Of a stretch of 64,000 nucleotides of DNA, positions 1-12,879 are shown piece after piece. Source of the stretch: Physcia stellaris (taxonomy: Eukaryota; Ascomycota; Lecanoromycetes; Caliciales; Physciaceae); NCBI GenBank assembly GCA_018902385.1, contig JABSSW010000034.1:62001-126000 (forward strand), written 5' to 3'. Both the position numbers and the translations under genes were made by a program. How positions within the stretch are numbered: the stretch's first letter is position 1; every line of letters starts with the position of its first letter. The notes beneath the pieces were generated by a model. The model ran no database searches. It was not told where the DNA came from and worked only from the letters and a program-made list of their open reading frames with translations.

Positions 1-985
1 ATAAATTTTGCAAATTTGTTTAATGAAAAAAATGTTACGAAAAAAATAAATATCGTGATTTTTGAATTTGATATTGCGATAATTGCAAAAAATATTTGTT
101 ATAATATAAAAAAAAATGTAAATATGACGATCATTGCAAACATTGATATAAATTTTGCAAATTTGTTTAATGAAAAAAATGTTGCAAAAAATATAAACAT
201 TGCGATTATTGAATTTGATATTGCGATTGTTGAAACAAATGATTGTTTGAATGTAAAAAAAAATGTAAATATAACGATCATTGCAAACATTAATGTAAAT
301 TTTGCAAATTTGCTTGATAAAACAAATGTTACGAAAAAATAAATATCGTGATTTTTGAATTTGATATTGCGATAATTGCAAAAAATGTCTGTTATGATAT
401 AAAAAAAAAATGTAAATATAACAATCATTACAAATATTGATGTAAATTTTGCAAATTTGTTTGATGAAAAAAATATTGCGAAAAAAATAAATATCGTGAT
501 TTTTGAATTTGATATTGCGATTGCTGAAACAAATAATTGTTTGAATGTAAAAAAAAATGTAAATATGACGATTATTGTAAACATTGATGTAAATTTTGCA
601 AACTTGTTTGATAAAAAAAATGTTACAAAAAATGTAAATATTGCGATTATTGAATTTGATATTGCGATTATTGAAACAAATGATTGTTTGAATGTAAAAA
701 AAAATGTAAATATGACGATCATTGCAAACATTGATGTAAATTTTGCAAATTTGCTTGATGAAAAAAATGTTACGAAAAAAATAAATATCGTGATTTTTGA
801 ATTTGATATTGCGATTATTGAAACAAATGATTGTTTGAATGTAAAAAAAAATGTAAATATGACGATCATTGCAAACATTAATGTAAATTTTGCAAATTTG
901 TTTGATGAAAAAAATGTTACAAAAAAAATAAATATTGCAATCGTTGAATTTGATGTTACGATTGTTGCAACAAATAATTTGTGAA
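1..985. repeat. 147-bp satellite array, about 6.7 copies, open at the left edge
   Basis: The landmark AAATTTTGCAAATTTG (or a near match) recurs at 3, 150, 298, 444, 591, 738 and 885, giving a period of 146-148 bp, mostly 147. The array runs off the left edge of the window. Because 147 is a multiple of 3, both strands stay open over several units: plus 457-984 and minus 99-995, each with a 49-residue repeat. The codons are extremely A/T rich and the array carries the CpY-depleted signature of the whole block. I read the open frames as a consequence of unit length plus loss of C and G, not as a gene. The ancestral unit could have come from a coding repeat, which cannot be decided here. Confidence 0.9.
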
Positions 986-1083
986 AAGTTTTCAAACATA
1001 AAAAAACAATTTGATTATTTGATTAATGCATGATGCATTTTGAAAAAATACAAAAATATAAACATAAACAAAAACATACGATT

Positions 1084-1183
1084 AATGAAAATTTCGACAT
1101 TGCGACACGCGTGTAATTTAAATTTTTAAAACAAAATTTAAAAATTTAAATTACACGCGTGTCGCAATGTCGAAATTTTCATT
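1084..1183. repeat. Perfect palindrome, 47-bp arms with 6-bp loop
   Basis: The left arm 1084-1130 is the exact reverse complement of the right arm 1137-1183, with loop ACAAAA between them. Identity stops immediately outside both arms. Each arm contains an internal ACACGCGTGT palindrome. There are no CT, CC, AG or GG dinucleotides in either arm. Confidence 0.95.
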
Positions 1184-1856
1184 GATCGAATCATGTTATG
1201 ATTGCAAATAATTGTTATTTGTTTTTGTTAATTTGAAAATCTGAAAAAACATCATTTGAATGAATTTTGAATGTCGCAATATTGCGCAATGAAATATTTT
1301 TTAACATTGAATGTACAATATATTATAATCAGATTTAAATTGTGAATCAAATGTAAAAAAACATTTTCATAAACGAAATTATGATTTCATCTTGAAAATT
1401 GCGCTTGATATGACGAAATAATCGAAATGATTGAAAAAATTTTTGAAATGTCGAAAATTTTTAAATTCGACGAAAATCATTTCAATCTGAATTCATTCAA
1501 CAATATAATTTGTAACATGCAATCAATTTTCATGTTATGTAAAATCGAATTCGACGAATTCAAAATTATCGTTGTCGACATTGAAACGTATCGAATCGTC
1601 AACAAAAATATCATTAAAATTTTGAAATTCGACAACAAAATCGTCAAAAAAAAACAAAAAATGAAATACGATAATGTGATGCAAAAAAAAAAAACGAATT
1701 CGAAAAAATTGAAAATGTTTATCATTAAAAATTGTTGACAATAAATTTCTCAACGTTTTTTTGTTTTTTTTCAATTTCGTCATTCAGTTGAATATGTTCG
1801 TAATACGCAATCAAAAAAATGTTTGATTCGCATAAACGTCGATTGAAAACATGTTG

Positions 1857-2413
1857 TCAAACGTTTGATTTCATGTTGCGCAATTGATTTCGTATTTTCG
1901 ATTCATTTTCGTTTGCACGCGATTTGACATCGAAATGTTTGCATGTTGCGAATCGAAAAAATGAAAAAATTTGACTATCGCTGAACGAAAAGAGAAAAAA
2001 CTGAAAACGCAACGCAAACGAACGATATTCGCGAATCGAACAAAAAAATTGCACGCAAACTGATTGCACGTCGTTTTCATTGATCGAAATTTTGCTTTTT
2101 GCGTTCTCGATGTCATGAATCGAGAACAAATGTTTTTCAATCGTACGTCGACTTTTACTGACTAATCGATTGTTTTCAATGCATGCATCACATCGAAATT
2201 CGAATTCGATGAGCAATTCGAATACACGTTCGATGTCACTGAATGAATGAACTTGACGAAAATCGCGAATGTCATGAATGCGAATTTCGATCAAAATTGC
2301 TTGCAATCGTTTTTCTTTCACTTTGTGTTGCTTTCTTAGATGACTTTCAATGATCGAATCGAATACGCAATAATCATGCTCTGAACAAACAAGTAAATGG
2401 AGTGAAAAATAAT
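1857..2413 (-). pseudogene. Relic of an OrsD/DUF3505-type C2H2 zinc-finger protein
   Basis: Minus-strand translation from about 2413 reads LLVCSEHDYC, then a HLRKQH segment about 14 residues later. Further on come RCDAC and, about 15 residues later, a KHLFSIH segment. This paired arrangement (Cys pair followed by HLxxxH, a ~60-residue linker, then a second C-x2-C ... H-x4-H) is what I know from the fungal OrsD/DUF3505 domain, often found in mobile-element-derived or RecQ-helicase-associated proteins. There are no stops across roughly 150 codons, but no convincing start and no partner domains are visible. This patch keeps some CT/AG dinucleotides, so it is less mutated than its surroundings. 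Family assignment is by pattern recognition only. Confidence 0.5.
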
Positions 2414-5127
2414 AATTGAAAATAAAATTTCATGTAAACGATCGAACGAAACGCGCGAATTTCGTGATAAAAATTTAATGACTAAATCAGACGATTGAAT
2501 CATTGTTGACAATCAATTCGATATTTTTGATTTTGACGTTAAAAATTCTCGTTTTGAAAATGACGAATTGATTTCTAAATATTACAAAAAATAATGACGT
2601 TTTTGATTGCATGCAAAGAAAATTTGCAAACAATTCAAAAAATGTTGATTTTCTGAACAAACGTTAAGTGATTTTCATTATTTTGCGAAATGATTAAAGC
2701 GAATTCATCAATCAAACTTCTGTCATGAATTGATTTCGTTAAAAAAATCATTTCGTTTTACTGTTAAATTTCGACTTGTGTATCAATGTTTATTCGCGAA
2801 AACAAATTTTTAAACACGCGAAAAAACGATAAACGCGCGAGAAACAACAAAAACAATTGTTCGATTTTCGCACTCGATATATTTTCTATTTCTTTTTCTT
2901 TTTTTTATATTTTTTTTATCGACGATTGAAATCATTTGTTCGAAAAATAAATATTTCAATTAACAAACAATTTTTTATCGAACATAATGTCGAACAATAT
3001 ATCGACAATTTGTTCGATTTCGTCAAAAATATATTTTATTCAATTCGACGTTTCATTTTCGATGTTTTTTCATTGAATGAAAAATTAAAAAATCGATCGA
3101 AACGATTGATTGAACACGTTCAAATTGAAATTAAATTTGCAAAAATTGCATGATTAATTTATACAATTTTTGATGTTTTCGAATTCATGAATTTCGATCG
3201 AATTTTCAAAATTCGATACAACATCATTAAAAAATTTATTTAAAATCATCGTCAATTCAAAACGTTGCGATGAATTTTACAAACAAACTTTTCACGATGT
3301 CGACGACGAGAAAATTGAAATTGCAATTCGTTTTCAAATCGAATATCATCGAGCGATTATTGAAGTCGAATCAAAAAACAACAAAAAAAATGCAAAATGA
3401 TTCGAATTGAATATTTCTAAAACGTTTCAAGAAACGCAAAAGATAAATCATGATCGATTTTCTCAAAAATCATTCGTGTATGAGTCGAAATTATTGAAAA
3501 CGTTTTCAGTCAATTCGATTTTTTGAACAGAATACGTTTCTATTTGATGATATCATCGTTTTTCGTTTTCGTTTTGATCGAAAACAATTAAATAATTTTA
3601 ACTTATCAACGTTGTTGAAAATTTGCGAAAAGAAAAATCATATTGCAATTTCTAGAAGTCAACATATGTACATAATATTCAGAATGATCGATATCAAAAC
3701 AAATACATTTTGAAATTCTATTGCGTTATATTCAAACGAAAATCATGATATGTTTCGAAAATGTGTTCAAATGATTGCAATTTTTGCAATTCAAATTTCA
3801 TGTTTGACATTGAAATTTTTCAAATTATTTCAAATTTGCGACATTTTTTTTCGATTTGATTAATTCAAAATCAATTTGACGTTTCATCATCGAACGTATT
3901 GCGTTTTACAATTGTTTCGCATTTTGCATTTCAATCAACAATCATTTATGATTTTCACTTATTTAGTTAAAATTGTAAAGCGAAATGAGCGCATTTCAAC
4001 GTCGCAAAAATAACAGAAATCGATTCATTATCGCAATAGTTTTGAGATTTCGAAAATTACGTCGTTGTTAATTTTGTGTTCGTTTCGAATTTTGCAATCT
4101 TATCAGATTTGATTCTAATTCTAAGAATTTTCGATAAAGTTTTTAAAAAAAAACTTTCGAATTTACTTGTTTTGAAAAATGATTTGAATAATCATAAATC
4201 GAATCATTTTGATGATGTGAAACATAATAAATGAATATTCGTGTGAAATGCGTCATTTTTGCGATTTGACGATTAAAACGATCATGATTCATAACATGAA
4301 CAATTCGTATTTTCGATGTTGAACACGACGTTCGAACAACGCAAAACAAAAACGCAAACATGTCAATTTTAATTTTTGCAACGAAATTCATGTCGTGTGA
4401 TCGTTGTTTGAAACATAATTGTTGTTTTGATCGATAATTTGATCGAAAAAATTTGCAAACTGTTAATAAAATTTGATTCGTCGAAAATGTCACGATTGCA
4501 AAATCGTTGCGTTTGTCGAATGATGTCGTCGAAACAATTTTGTTCGTTTTCGTCGAACGTGTATGCGAACATTTTTTTTTTTTTTTTCGAAAAGAATTGA
4601 GTGCGAACGAAAAAAACGACGATTTGTTTTCACGAACGTGCGTAATTTTTGAAAACGTAAACATGCATGTACGTTCGCAACGATTGATATTTGATTTGTT
4701 CGAATTCGTTGCGAACAATTTTCATGCGCATAAAATATTTCGCGTGTTTTATCGTTTGTTGAAATTGTTGCAACATTTTTTTTACGATTTTTCACACGAT
4801 AATTGTCAGCGATTTCTCATCGACAATAAAAAATTTCATTAAATTCATTAATTTGTGTCGATTGAATTTTTTCAAATGTTTGATTCATTTTATCGTTTTC
4901 AATCATGATTCGAATTCGATTTTTTTTTGACGATTTTTCATTTGTCGAAAAATGCGAAAATTCAATGCGTCGCGAACGACACGAAACAATCGTTTGATTT
5001 TATCAATCGTATTTATCGAAATCGCATCGTCGACGATTTGATTGATCGATGACGAAATAAAATTCACGCGAAAATAATTATTGTCGTTGTCGTTTGTAAA
5101 CATTTGTTGATATCGTCGTATTGAAAT
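2414..5127. other. AT-rich, CpY-depleted DNA without recognisable genes
   Basis: Several short open frames exist (for example 2857-3153 plus, 4143-4718 minus) but none shows a domain, and they overlap frames on the other strand. Probably decayed transposon sequence. Confidence 0.6.
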
Positions 5128-5388
5128 TTATGACGACGAGTTTTTTTTCATCGAAAAACGTTTTCGATGTTTTTTGTGATAAATGACGCAATGCGTTTTT
5201 ATATTGATTTTGATTATTGTCGTGTAAAAACATGCAAAATCGATTACGCATACAAAAATTTCTTGATAAATATTCAATTTCGAAATGAATTCGTTCAAAA
5301 CGAAAATAAATTCGAATGTTTGAAAATTTTGAATGACATTTGTTAAAACGAATTGTTGTTCAATTGATTTCGTTTGCTTTTTGAACAA
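5128..5388 (-). pseudogene. Possible second zinc-finger relic (OrsD/DUF3505-like N-terminal part)
   Basis: The minus strand encodes LNIYQEIFVCVIDFAC and later THCVIYHKKH. This Cys pair followed by H-x4-H resembles the first finger of the relic at 1857-2413. No second finger or downstream domain is recognised, so this is a weak call. Confidence 0.25.
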
Positions 5389-5799
5389 TTTATGATGCGT
5401 TTTTGAAATGATCGTAAACGTTTTTTGTTTTTACGTTTTGTTGACATTGAATGCAAATGATTACACGTCATTGCGAAAACACGATCAAATATTCATTCAT
5501 AATTTGAAATCGTTGATGAAAAACAATGTGACGTAAATATCAAAAAATGTGCAAATTTAAACGACGCGATGACGCGACGCGATTGACGAAATGTCATTTT
5601 GATAACGTTTATCATATTTGTCAATTTCTAATGTTAAAACAATTAATGATGATGAATAAAACGATATTATGAAATTAAAATGATGCAAAAACGTTGAACA
5701 TGTCGCGTTTGAATACGCGATAACAATTCGAAAACAACGATTCGATGTTTGACATTTGTTTTTCAATGTGATGTCAATCATAATCATGTCATTAATGTT

Positions 5800-6321
5800 T
5801 ATTGCGTCAACACGTATAAAATAATTCGATTGATACGTTCGATAACGTCAAACGAAAATTACAATTAAAATTCAAAAAATAAAAAATCGATTTGAAAAAT
5901 CGTTGATTTATGAATTTTTTGAAATTTTATTCATGAATTTGTCGCGTCGTTTATCAATTTCATGATTAAACGAAATACGATTCGATGTTTGACATGATTT
6001 TTCAATATGTTGTTCGTCATAATCATGTTATCAATGTTTATTGCGTCAACACGTGTAAAACAATTCGATTGATGCGTTCGATAACATCAAACGAAAATTA
6101 CAATTAAAATTCAGAAAATAGAAAATCGACTTGATGAATCATTGATTTATGAATTTGAAATTTCATGTAGAAATTTCGTGACGAAACGATGATGTTCAAT
6201 TCATTGCAATTGCATGTGACGTCAACGCAAATAAAACAATTGAAATAATGCGTTCGATAACGTCAAACGAAAATTACAATTAAAATTCAAAAAATAAAAA
6301 ATCGATCGAGTGAATCGTTGA
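5800..6321. repeat. ~170-240-bp satellite, left part of the array (3 copies)
   Basis: The unit core CGATAACGTCAAACGAAAAT (or a near match), followed by an ATTACAATTAAAATTC-type stretch, starts near 5840, 6079 and 6254. The same unit continues at 27,440-29,290, beyond the inserted retrotransposon stack. Confidence 0.85.
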
Positions 6322-6511
6322 TTTATGAATTTAATGTTTCGTTTATGAATTTAATGTTTCGTTTATGAATTTAATGTTTCGTTTATGAATTTAATGTTTC
6401 GTTTATGAATTTAGTGTTTCATTTACGAATTTATTGTTTTCGTTTATGAATTTAATGTTTCATTTATGAATTTAATGTTGCATTTATGAATTTAATGTTT
6501 CGTTTATGAAT
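6322..6511. repeat. 20-bp tandem repeat, about 9-10 copies
   Basis: GTTTATGAATTTAATGTTTC is repeated head to tail with a few substitutions (for example GTTTTCG and GTTGCA variants). It looks like local amplification of the ATTTATGAATTT end of the larger satellite unit. The array ends exactly at the outer retrotransposon's target-site duplication. Confidence 0.9.
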
Positions 6512-6737
6512 TGTGACGAACGTGCATCGAATTCAACATTTGAAATCAACATTTGATCAATCATTAAAATTAACATTTTTATTTTATCACATCGAATGTT
6601 AAAATCGAAATTCGTTTTGACGCATTCAAACGATTTAATTTTTTACATATGTTTTTACAAATTTTCATGTATTTGCTTTTCATTTAGAAATTTTCGTGTA
6701 ATTATGTATTAGTTCAATCAATGCATGACATTTTACA
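6512..6737 (+). repeat. 5' LTR of outer retrotransposon
   Basis: 226 bp, TGTGACGA...TTTTACA. It matches 27153-27378 at all but about five positions and is flanked outside by TGAAT. Confidence 0.93.
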
Positions 6738-8554
6738 TTATTTTTAAATTATTCATTTTTTTCAAATTGTTCGAAATACGACAATTTATTCAATAAACAA
6801 AATTTCAAATCAATCACGAAAATTTAAAACGTCATTTTCAAAATCAAATTGAACAAAAAAATTCGATTTTATTCAACGAATCAACAAAAAAAAAACAAAA
6901 AACTTAATTCGTTTTAATGTTGTACAAAATTTTCAAAAAAATGTTTATCGCGAAAATCGATGTATCAAATCGAATATATCGAAAAACGAATTGCAAAAAT
7001 AATCGTCAAATTATCAATCAACAAACATTTATACGATAAATCGAAATTCAACATTCATCGTTTTATCAAAAATTATTCATTATAAATTAACACGAATTAT
7101 TTCATCGAAAATAACATTAATTTAAAATTGTTTTCGTTGTTTTTCACGATCAAATTTTTAAAACACGATTATTTTTGAATATTTATTGTCGAATTCATTG
7201 AAACGAAATTTTTTTTTTGCATTAAAATTTCAATTATGTTTATTTTTATCAACATTTTTTTTGTGATCATTTTTTTTAAATTTAAACGCAAAATTTTTAA
7301 TCAAATTCAACAATTAACAATTTTTTCGAAAAATGATCAAATTATCGTCGATTCATTCAAATTGATAAAAAACATTTTTTTAAATTACGTTTTTTCGAAA
7401 AACGCAAATTACAATTCGAACGATACGAAACATGCGATAAACATTTGTATCGTCGAACAATTTCAACAATGAATTCGCAAAAATTTTTTCACGATATTGC
7501 AAATGTTGAATCAATTGAAAATCGATCGTGACGCGAAAATTCAAATTGTTTGAAATTAAAACGTTCACGTAAAAAATTATAATTCGTTGATCAAAAATTT
7601 CGAAAAAATCGAAAAAAACAAAAAACACAATCGAGAAATCGTCAATTTATTTCGACGAGAAAATAAAAATATAAATCAATTCAATGTCGATAAATTCAAA
7701 TTCAACATCGAAAATAAAAAATTCAAAAAAAATAATCAGACGTTGCGTGACGAAATGAATATTTTTCGAATGAATTTTACAATAACGTTCATTTTTCAAA
7801 ATGATATCAAATTCAAAATCGAAAATGTTAAATTGATCAATCGTAATATAAAATTGCAAAACGAGATAAATTTTTTAAAAATCACAATAACGTCAATTTT
7901 CAATTTCACATTGTTTATCGATAAAAAGAATAAAAATATCAAAATGTCGAATTTTTCAAATTCAATGAAAACATTTCAAATTTTTTACGAAATTTGAAAA
8001 CAATTGATCAAAAACAAATTTATTGTTAACGTTGATTATTTCGTCGACGAATATATCAAAATAACGACATTTATCAATTGAATCGAAAACAAAATTCGCG
8101 AACATTTTTTCGTTCGACGTAAAATCGACATTGTTTATTTCAAAATTTTTCAAATAATTTTTGATGTTTTGATTTTGATTTATGTTGAAAAAAACAAAAA
8201 ACGAAACGTACACAATAAATTTAAAATTTTTATCATGCGTATCAATCAATGTTTTTCGAAATTTTTTTCGAATTTTTGATGTTGTTCAATCAATTGTTTC
8301 ATTATTCGAAACAGAATTTGACAAACGAATTTCGCGAAAAATTCATTTTTCAATTTCAACGAATCATTGTTAATAACGATCGATTTGAAACAATCGAAAA
8401 CTTAAAAAAATTAATTGAAAAATGAATCAAAAATTACATTTTTGAAATCACACGTTTCGAAAATTCGACATTTAAAAATATTTCACGAATTATTTTCAAA
8501 ACATCAATTGTCAAAATCGTAATTCGTGATAACATATTTAACGTCAAAAAAATT

Positions 8555-8845
8555 ATGTTTATCGTCGATCAAATAATCATGAAAATTTTTTATAATAAAA
8601 ATGATATCGATAAAAATTGTTATCGTTGTAAAAATTTCAATCATTTAATACGAAATTGTTTTTTTTTAAAATTATCGATATTTGATTGTTCAAAAAAATT
8701 AAACAAAAAAAACATTTTGACAATCAACGAAATAAATGAATTTTTAATGAATTTTCAAATCGAAATCGATTCAATTTTTTTTGATAATTATTTTAATGAT
8801 ATTAATAACGAAATTTTTTCAATTTATGAATCGAAAAACGTTTAA
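8555..8845 (+). pseudogene. Outer element: Gag CCHC zinc-knuckle segment
   Basis: The plus strand reads CYRCKNFNHLIRNC, a C-x2-C-x4-H-x4-C retroviral zinc knuckle, near 8620. Upstream (7236-7997) lies a Lys/Asn/Glu-rich open stretch consistent with a decayed Gag capsid region, without a recognisable motif. Confidence 0.75.
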
Positions 8846-8868
8846 ATTTTTTCAAAATCGCGACGAAA

Positions 8869-9237
8869 ATGTTGTTTATTTCAACAATATCAAAAACATT
8901 TAACACGTTCAATAAATTTCAAAACAATTTTTTAATAATTAAATGTACATTAATTTTCGATAAATACGAACATAATTTGCAAACATTAATGAATACAAAT
9001 GTTATTGAATACGTTTTCATTGATGAAAAAATTGCGCAATTAATTTGTGAAACATTTCAAATAATTTTTGTGATTTTATCACGATCGAAATTCGTCAATG
9101 AATTCGATAATCGAAAAATTAAATTCATTATTCATGTCATTTATTTTACATTTATCGTGCAAAATCATTCAAAAATTACAATTTTCATGTTCATAATCAA
9201 AATTGAAATTCATTCGTTGATATTGAATAAATTTTGA
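8869..9237 (+). pseudogene. Outer element: aspartic protease segment
   Basis: The translation contains ATNVIEYVFIDEKIAQLIC-like sequence (NTNVIEYVFIDEKIAQ) followed about 30 residues later by IKFIIHVIYFTFIVQNHSK. This resembles the region around the DSGA active site of fungal Ty3/Gypsy proteases. The expected Asp-Ser-Gly is not intact. The minus-strand element at 17,023-17,387 has the same arrangement. Confidence 0.65.
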
Positions 9238-9856
9238 ATAAACGTTCACGAAATCATTTTGAATATGAAAAACGATAAAATTATTTTCAAATTCGATCGT
9301 TGTTTTCATTTCGAAACGTTCAAAATTTTGAAAATTAAAAACGAACGATCAATTTTTTTTAAAAAAATTTATTTTTTATCGTCAACATTATCGATCAAAC
9401 AATCGATATCGATAAATTTTCAAAAATATCGAATTATTCAAAAACGATCAATGTCATTTACGTTCAAAATTAAATTTTTTTTTATCGTCGAAAATTTCGA
9501 AAACGACGAGAATTTTTTTTCAAAAACATATTGAATTTTAATTTTCGATATGCTATCGAAAAATTGATAAAAAATATTTTTTTGTTAAATTTTCGAAAAA
9601 AAAAAACGAATTAAAATTATACGAAATTTTCAACAATTTATTTTCGTGAAAATTTCTGTTCGAAAATCGAATTTAATCAAAAAATCTGTTCGACGATTTA
9701 ATAAACGATTCAAAATTTCGATTTTCGATAATGAAAACGACGAACAAAATTTTGATTTCGAAACGTTTTTGAATATCGTTTTTATCGACGTCGTTGTTTA
9801 TCAATTTTTGACAAAATCGAAAAAAAAAAAAAAAAATCAAAACGTTTTCATTAATC

Positions 9857-10697
9857 ATGAAGAAATTGAACGAAATCATTGACGACATTCAAGAAAATTT
9901 AATCAAAATAAAATTCGATTTCGATATCGATTTCAAGAAAATTTTTAAAATCATGAAAACAATCGTTGAAAAATTGAAACGAAAAATTTTTGATTTTTTT
10001 AAACGATTCGAAAACGTGTTCAATTTCAAAAAAATCGATAAATTATTTTTTTAGATTTTACGATCACAAAATCGAATTGATCGAAAAATCGAAACAATTG
10101 TTTCGAAATCGAATTTATTTTTTATCGTCAAAGAAATTCGAAACTTTTCAAAAATATTTTCACGAGAATTTTCAAAAGAAATTTATCAATTCAAACAAAA
10201 CATCGTATGCATCGTTCATTTTATTCGTCGTCAAATCGAACGAATAATTTCGTTTTTGTGTGAATTATCGAAAATTGAACGTCATAATCAAACGCAATGA
10301 ATATTTTATATCATTGATTGAGAAAATTTTTGTTCGAATTATAAATTGCAAATTTCTGTTCAAACTGAACATTATATCGATTTTCAATAAATTTCGAATG
10401 AATTCACAAAGCGAAAAATTGATTATTTTTATATGTTCGCTGAACATTTACAAATATCATGTATTATTTTTCGAATTAACAAATGATTCGACGAATTGAC
10501 AACATTACATGAACGATTTGTTGTTCGAATACATTAATCATTTTTGTCAAATTTATTTGAACGATATTTTTATTTACAACAAAATTCGAAAAAAACATGA
10601 ACGACATTTCACACAAATGTTTCAAAAATTGAAAAAAATCGAATTTCAAATTGATATCAAAAATGCGAATTTTTTCAAACGAAAATTTCATTTTTGA
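9857..10697 (+). pseudogene. Outer element: reverse transcriptase
   Basis: Segments in order: FYDHKIELIEKSKQLFRNRIYFLS (YDHxIxL entry motif), a NYRKLNVIIKRNEY segment (the usual VDYRxLNxIT block), KLNIISIFNKFRM (KLDLxxAFNxIR block), and HFCQIYLNDIFIYNK, where the YxDD catalytic box now reads YLND. The Asp-to-Asn change fits a G-to-A event. Stops and frame changes interrupt the domain, so it is inactive. Confidence 0.8.
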
Positions 10698-10959
10698 ACG
10701 TCATATTAACGACAGAAAGTTTACGTATGAATTTCAAAAAAATTCAAAATATCGTCAATTGAATTCGTTCAATTTGCATTAAGAAAATACAAACGTTTGT
10801 GAATTTTTGCAATTTTTATCGTCGTTTCATCAAAGCATTTTTCAAATTCGTCAAATTTTTGATTCGAATAATCAAAAAAAAAATTGATTTCGAATGAATC
10901 GATTTCGTCAATGAAACGTTCGAAACATTGAAAAAACAAATTATCGAAATTTTCATATT

Positions 10960-11335
10960 TCGACATTACGATCGTAATCGTAAAATTATATTAAAAATTG
11001 ATTTATCAAATTGATGTTTGAATGAAATTCTGTCGCAATACGATGACGAAAAAATTTTTCATTCGATAATTTTTTTCAACAAAAAAATGATTTTTGTCGA
11101 ATGCAATTACGAAATATACGACAAAAAATTTCTAATCATTATTCGATGTTTGAAATATTGAAAATTCGAATTCGAAAATATCGACGAATTCGTCGAAATT
11201 TATATCGATCACAAAAATTTGAAAATTTTCATGACAAACAAAAAATTTATTTTTCGTCAAATACGTTGAACAGAAATTTTAATCGATTACAACATCAAAA
11301 TTCAATATCAATTCGAAATCAAAAATGTTAAAACG
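10960..11335 (+). pseudogene. Outer element: RNase H
   Basis: Across interrupted frames one reads [35 protein letters not shown] and IDHKNLKIFMTNKK. These match the LSQ...HPVAFxSKK, ENYxIYDKELLAII and TDHKNLxYF blocks of Ty3/Gypsy RNase H. Frame changes break the segment. Confidence 0.75.
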
Positions 11336-11639
11336 AACGTTTTGATTCGAATGTTTAAATTTCGTTTTGTCGATAACGACGAACGAAAATTTTATAAAAA
11401 ACAAATTTTGTTGTCGTTTTTTCGATTGTAATTTTGTTCGATTAACGTTTAAAACGATTTGTACGAACGAATTATACAAATTAATCGAAAAAATAAAAAT
11501 TGTATTATTTATCGTCAAATTTTGATCGATGAACAAATCATCAACGAAAAAATAAATTTACAAAAATGTTCAAATCGAAACGACGTTTTTTTCAAAAACG
11601 AAAATTTATGAATATCAAATCGTTTAAATTTCATGATTG

Positions 11640-12431
11640 AAATAATTCGCGATATTCACGATCAATTTTTTTGTGTTTATTCGAACATGAATCGCATTGA
11701 AAAATTCATTAAACGTTATTATTATTGATTTAATATGCGATTATTTATCAAACGTTACATTCGTAATTGTCACAAATGTTAACGATTTAAAATTTCACAC
11801 GATAATCGTCATGAATTATTAATATTTTTGTCAATTTATAATCAAAAATAAATAAATATTTCAATAAATTTCATAATTGAATTATTTGAATTCAAAAAAA
11901 ATAACGTTATTTGCATTATTATCGATCGATTAATCAAAAAACGACATTATGTTTTTTGCGTGATCGATAATGACGATTTGACAATCGAAATTTGCGTCAA
12001 AATATTGTTTCATTACGTATTTCGCACGCATGATTTTTTTTTTTATCGTTTCGAATCGAAATGATCAATTTGTAAATCGCGTTTGAAAATTTTTTTGTAA
12101 ACGTTTAAAAATCAAATGTAAATTGTTCACGACGTTTCAATTTCAAACGAATAATCAAATCGAACGAATTAATCAAAACATTGAAATTCGTTTACGTTTA
12201 TATTGCAATTATCGTTAAAACGATTGAATTGATTGAATCGACATCATGAAATTCGTTGATAACAATAACGTTTTCGCAATTACAAATTTCATTTCGTTTT
12301 TCATCAATAAAAATTATCATTTTCGAATGATTTTTGATTCGAATTTGAATAATTACGAAATTATTAAAAAACGTTTATTAATCAAACAAAACGAATTTAT
12401 CGTCGAAAAAATAAATCGCATTATCGAATAA
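11640..12431 (+). pseudogene. Outer element: integrase
   Basis: A IDRLIKKRHYVFCVI block (integrase catalytic core entry, usually VDRLTKxxHY) lies near 11,920. At 12,246-12,431 comes KFVDNNNVFAITNFISFF followed by INKNYHFRM, the conserved C-terminal integrase block (FADNNAxSATxxSPFF..G.HPR). The nested element at 13,823-14,038 has the closely related block EFANNNAIFATTNLSSFF, so these two elements belong to related families. Confidence 0.75.
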
Positions 12432-12655
12432 ATCAAAATCAATGCTGTTAACGTTAAACAAAAAATGACGATTCGAATCAACAAATTTCGTTATTCGATC
12501 AATTTTGAAATAGAAAATTTTGTATGATTAAATCGTCGTCACATCAAAACAATTCGTTCATTTGACAAATTGAATGACAAAAATTGAATTCATATTTCGT
12601 TGTCAAAAAACGAAACATTGTTTACAATTGAAACTGTTCGATGACATGCACATTC

Positions 12656-12879
12656 TATCATGAATCGTGCTTGAATAGACGTATTATTGACTAGTTAGAC
12701 GAAGACAATAAGTCTGCAAAAACAAATAAATACAAAATGTTGAAGTTGCAAACAGTGTGCGACGTCAAGTCTCAAATCACGTTAATTTCAACGTAAAATT
12801 AAAGCATAGTTCGTTGCTCGATCACATATCATACTAACTATCTATTTGTCAGATCTATTTGTCAAACATGTTCGTAACA
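12656..12879 (-). repeat. 3' LTR of nested element 2
   Basis: 224 bp, preceded by CATTC (12651-12655). Nearly all transitions against the partner LTR fall in CpT/CpC (or ApG) context. Confidence 0.92.

Noticed and set aside
99-995. 298-residue minus-strand frame and the 175-residue plus-strand frame over the same repeats
   Set aside because: Both come from a 147-bp (3 x 49) satellite in DNA depleted of C and G. Both strands being open at once argues against a gene.
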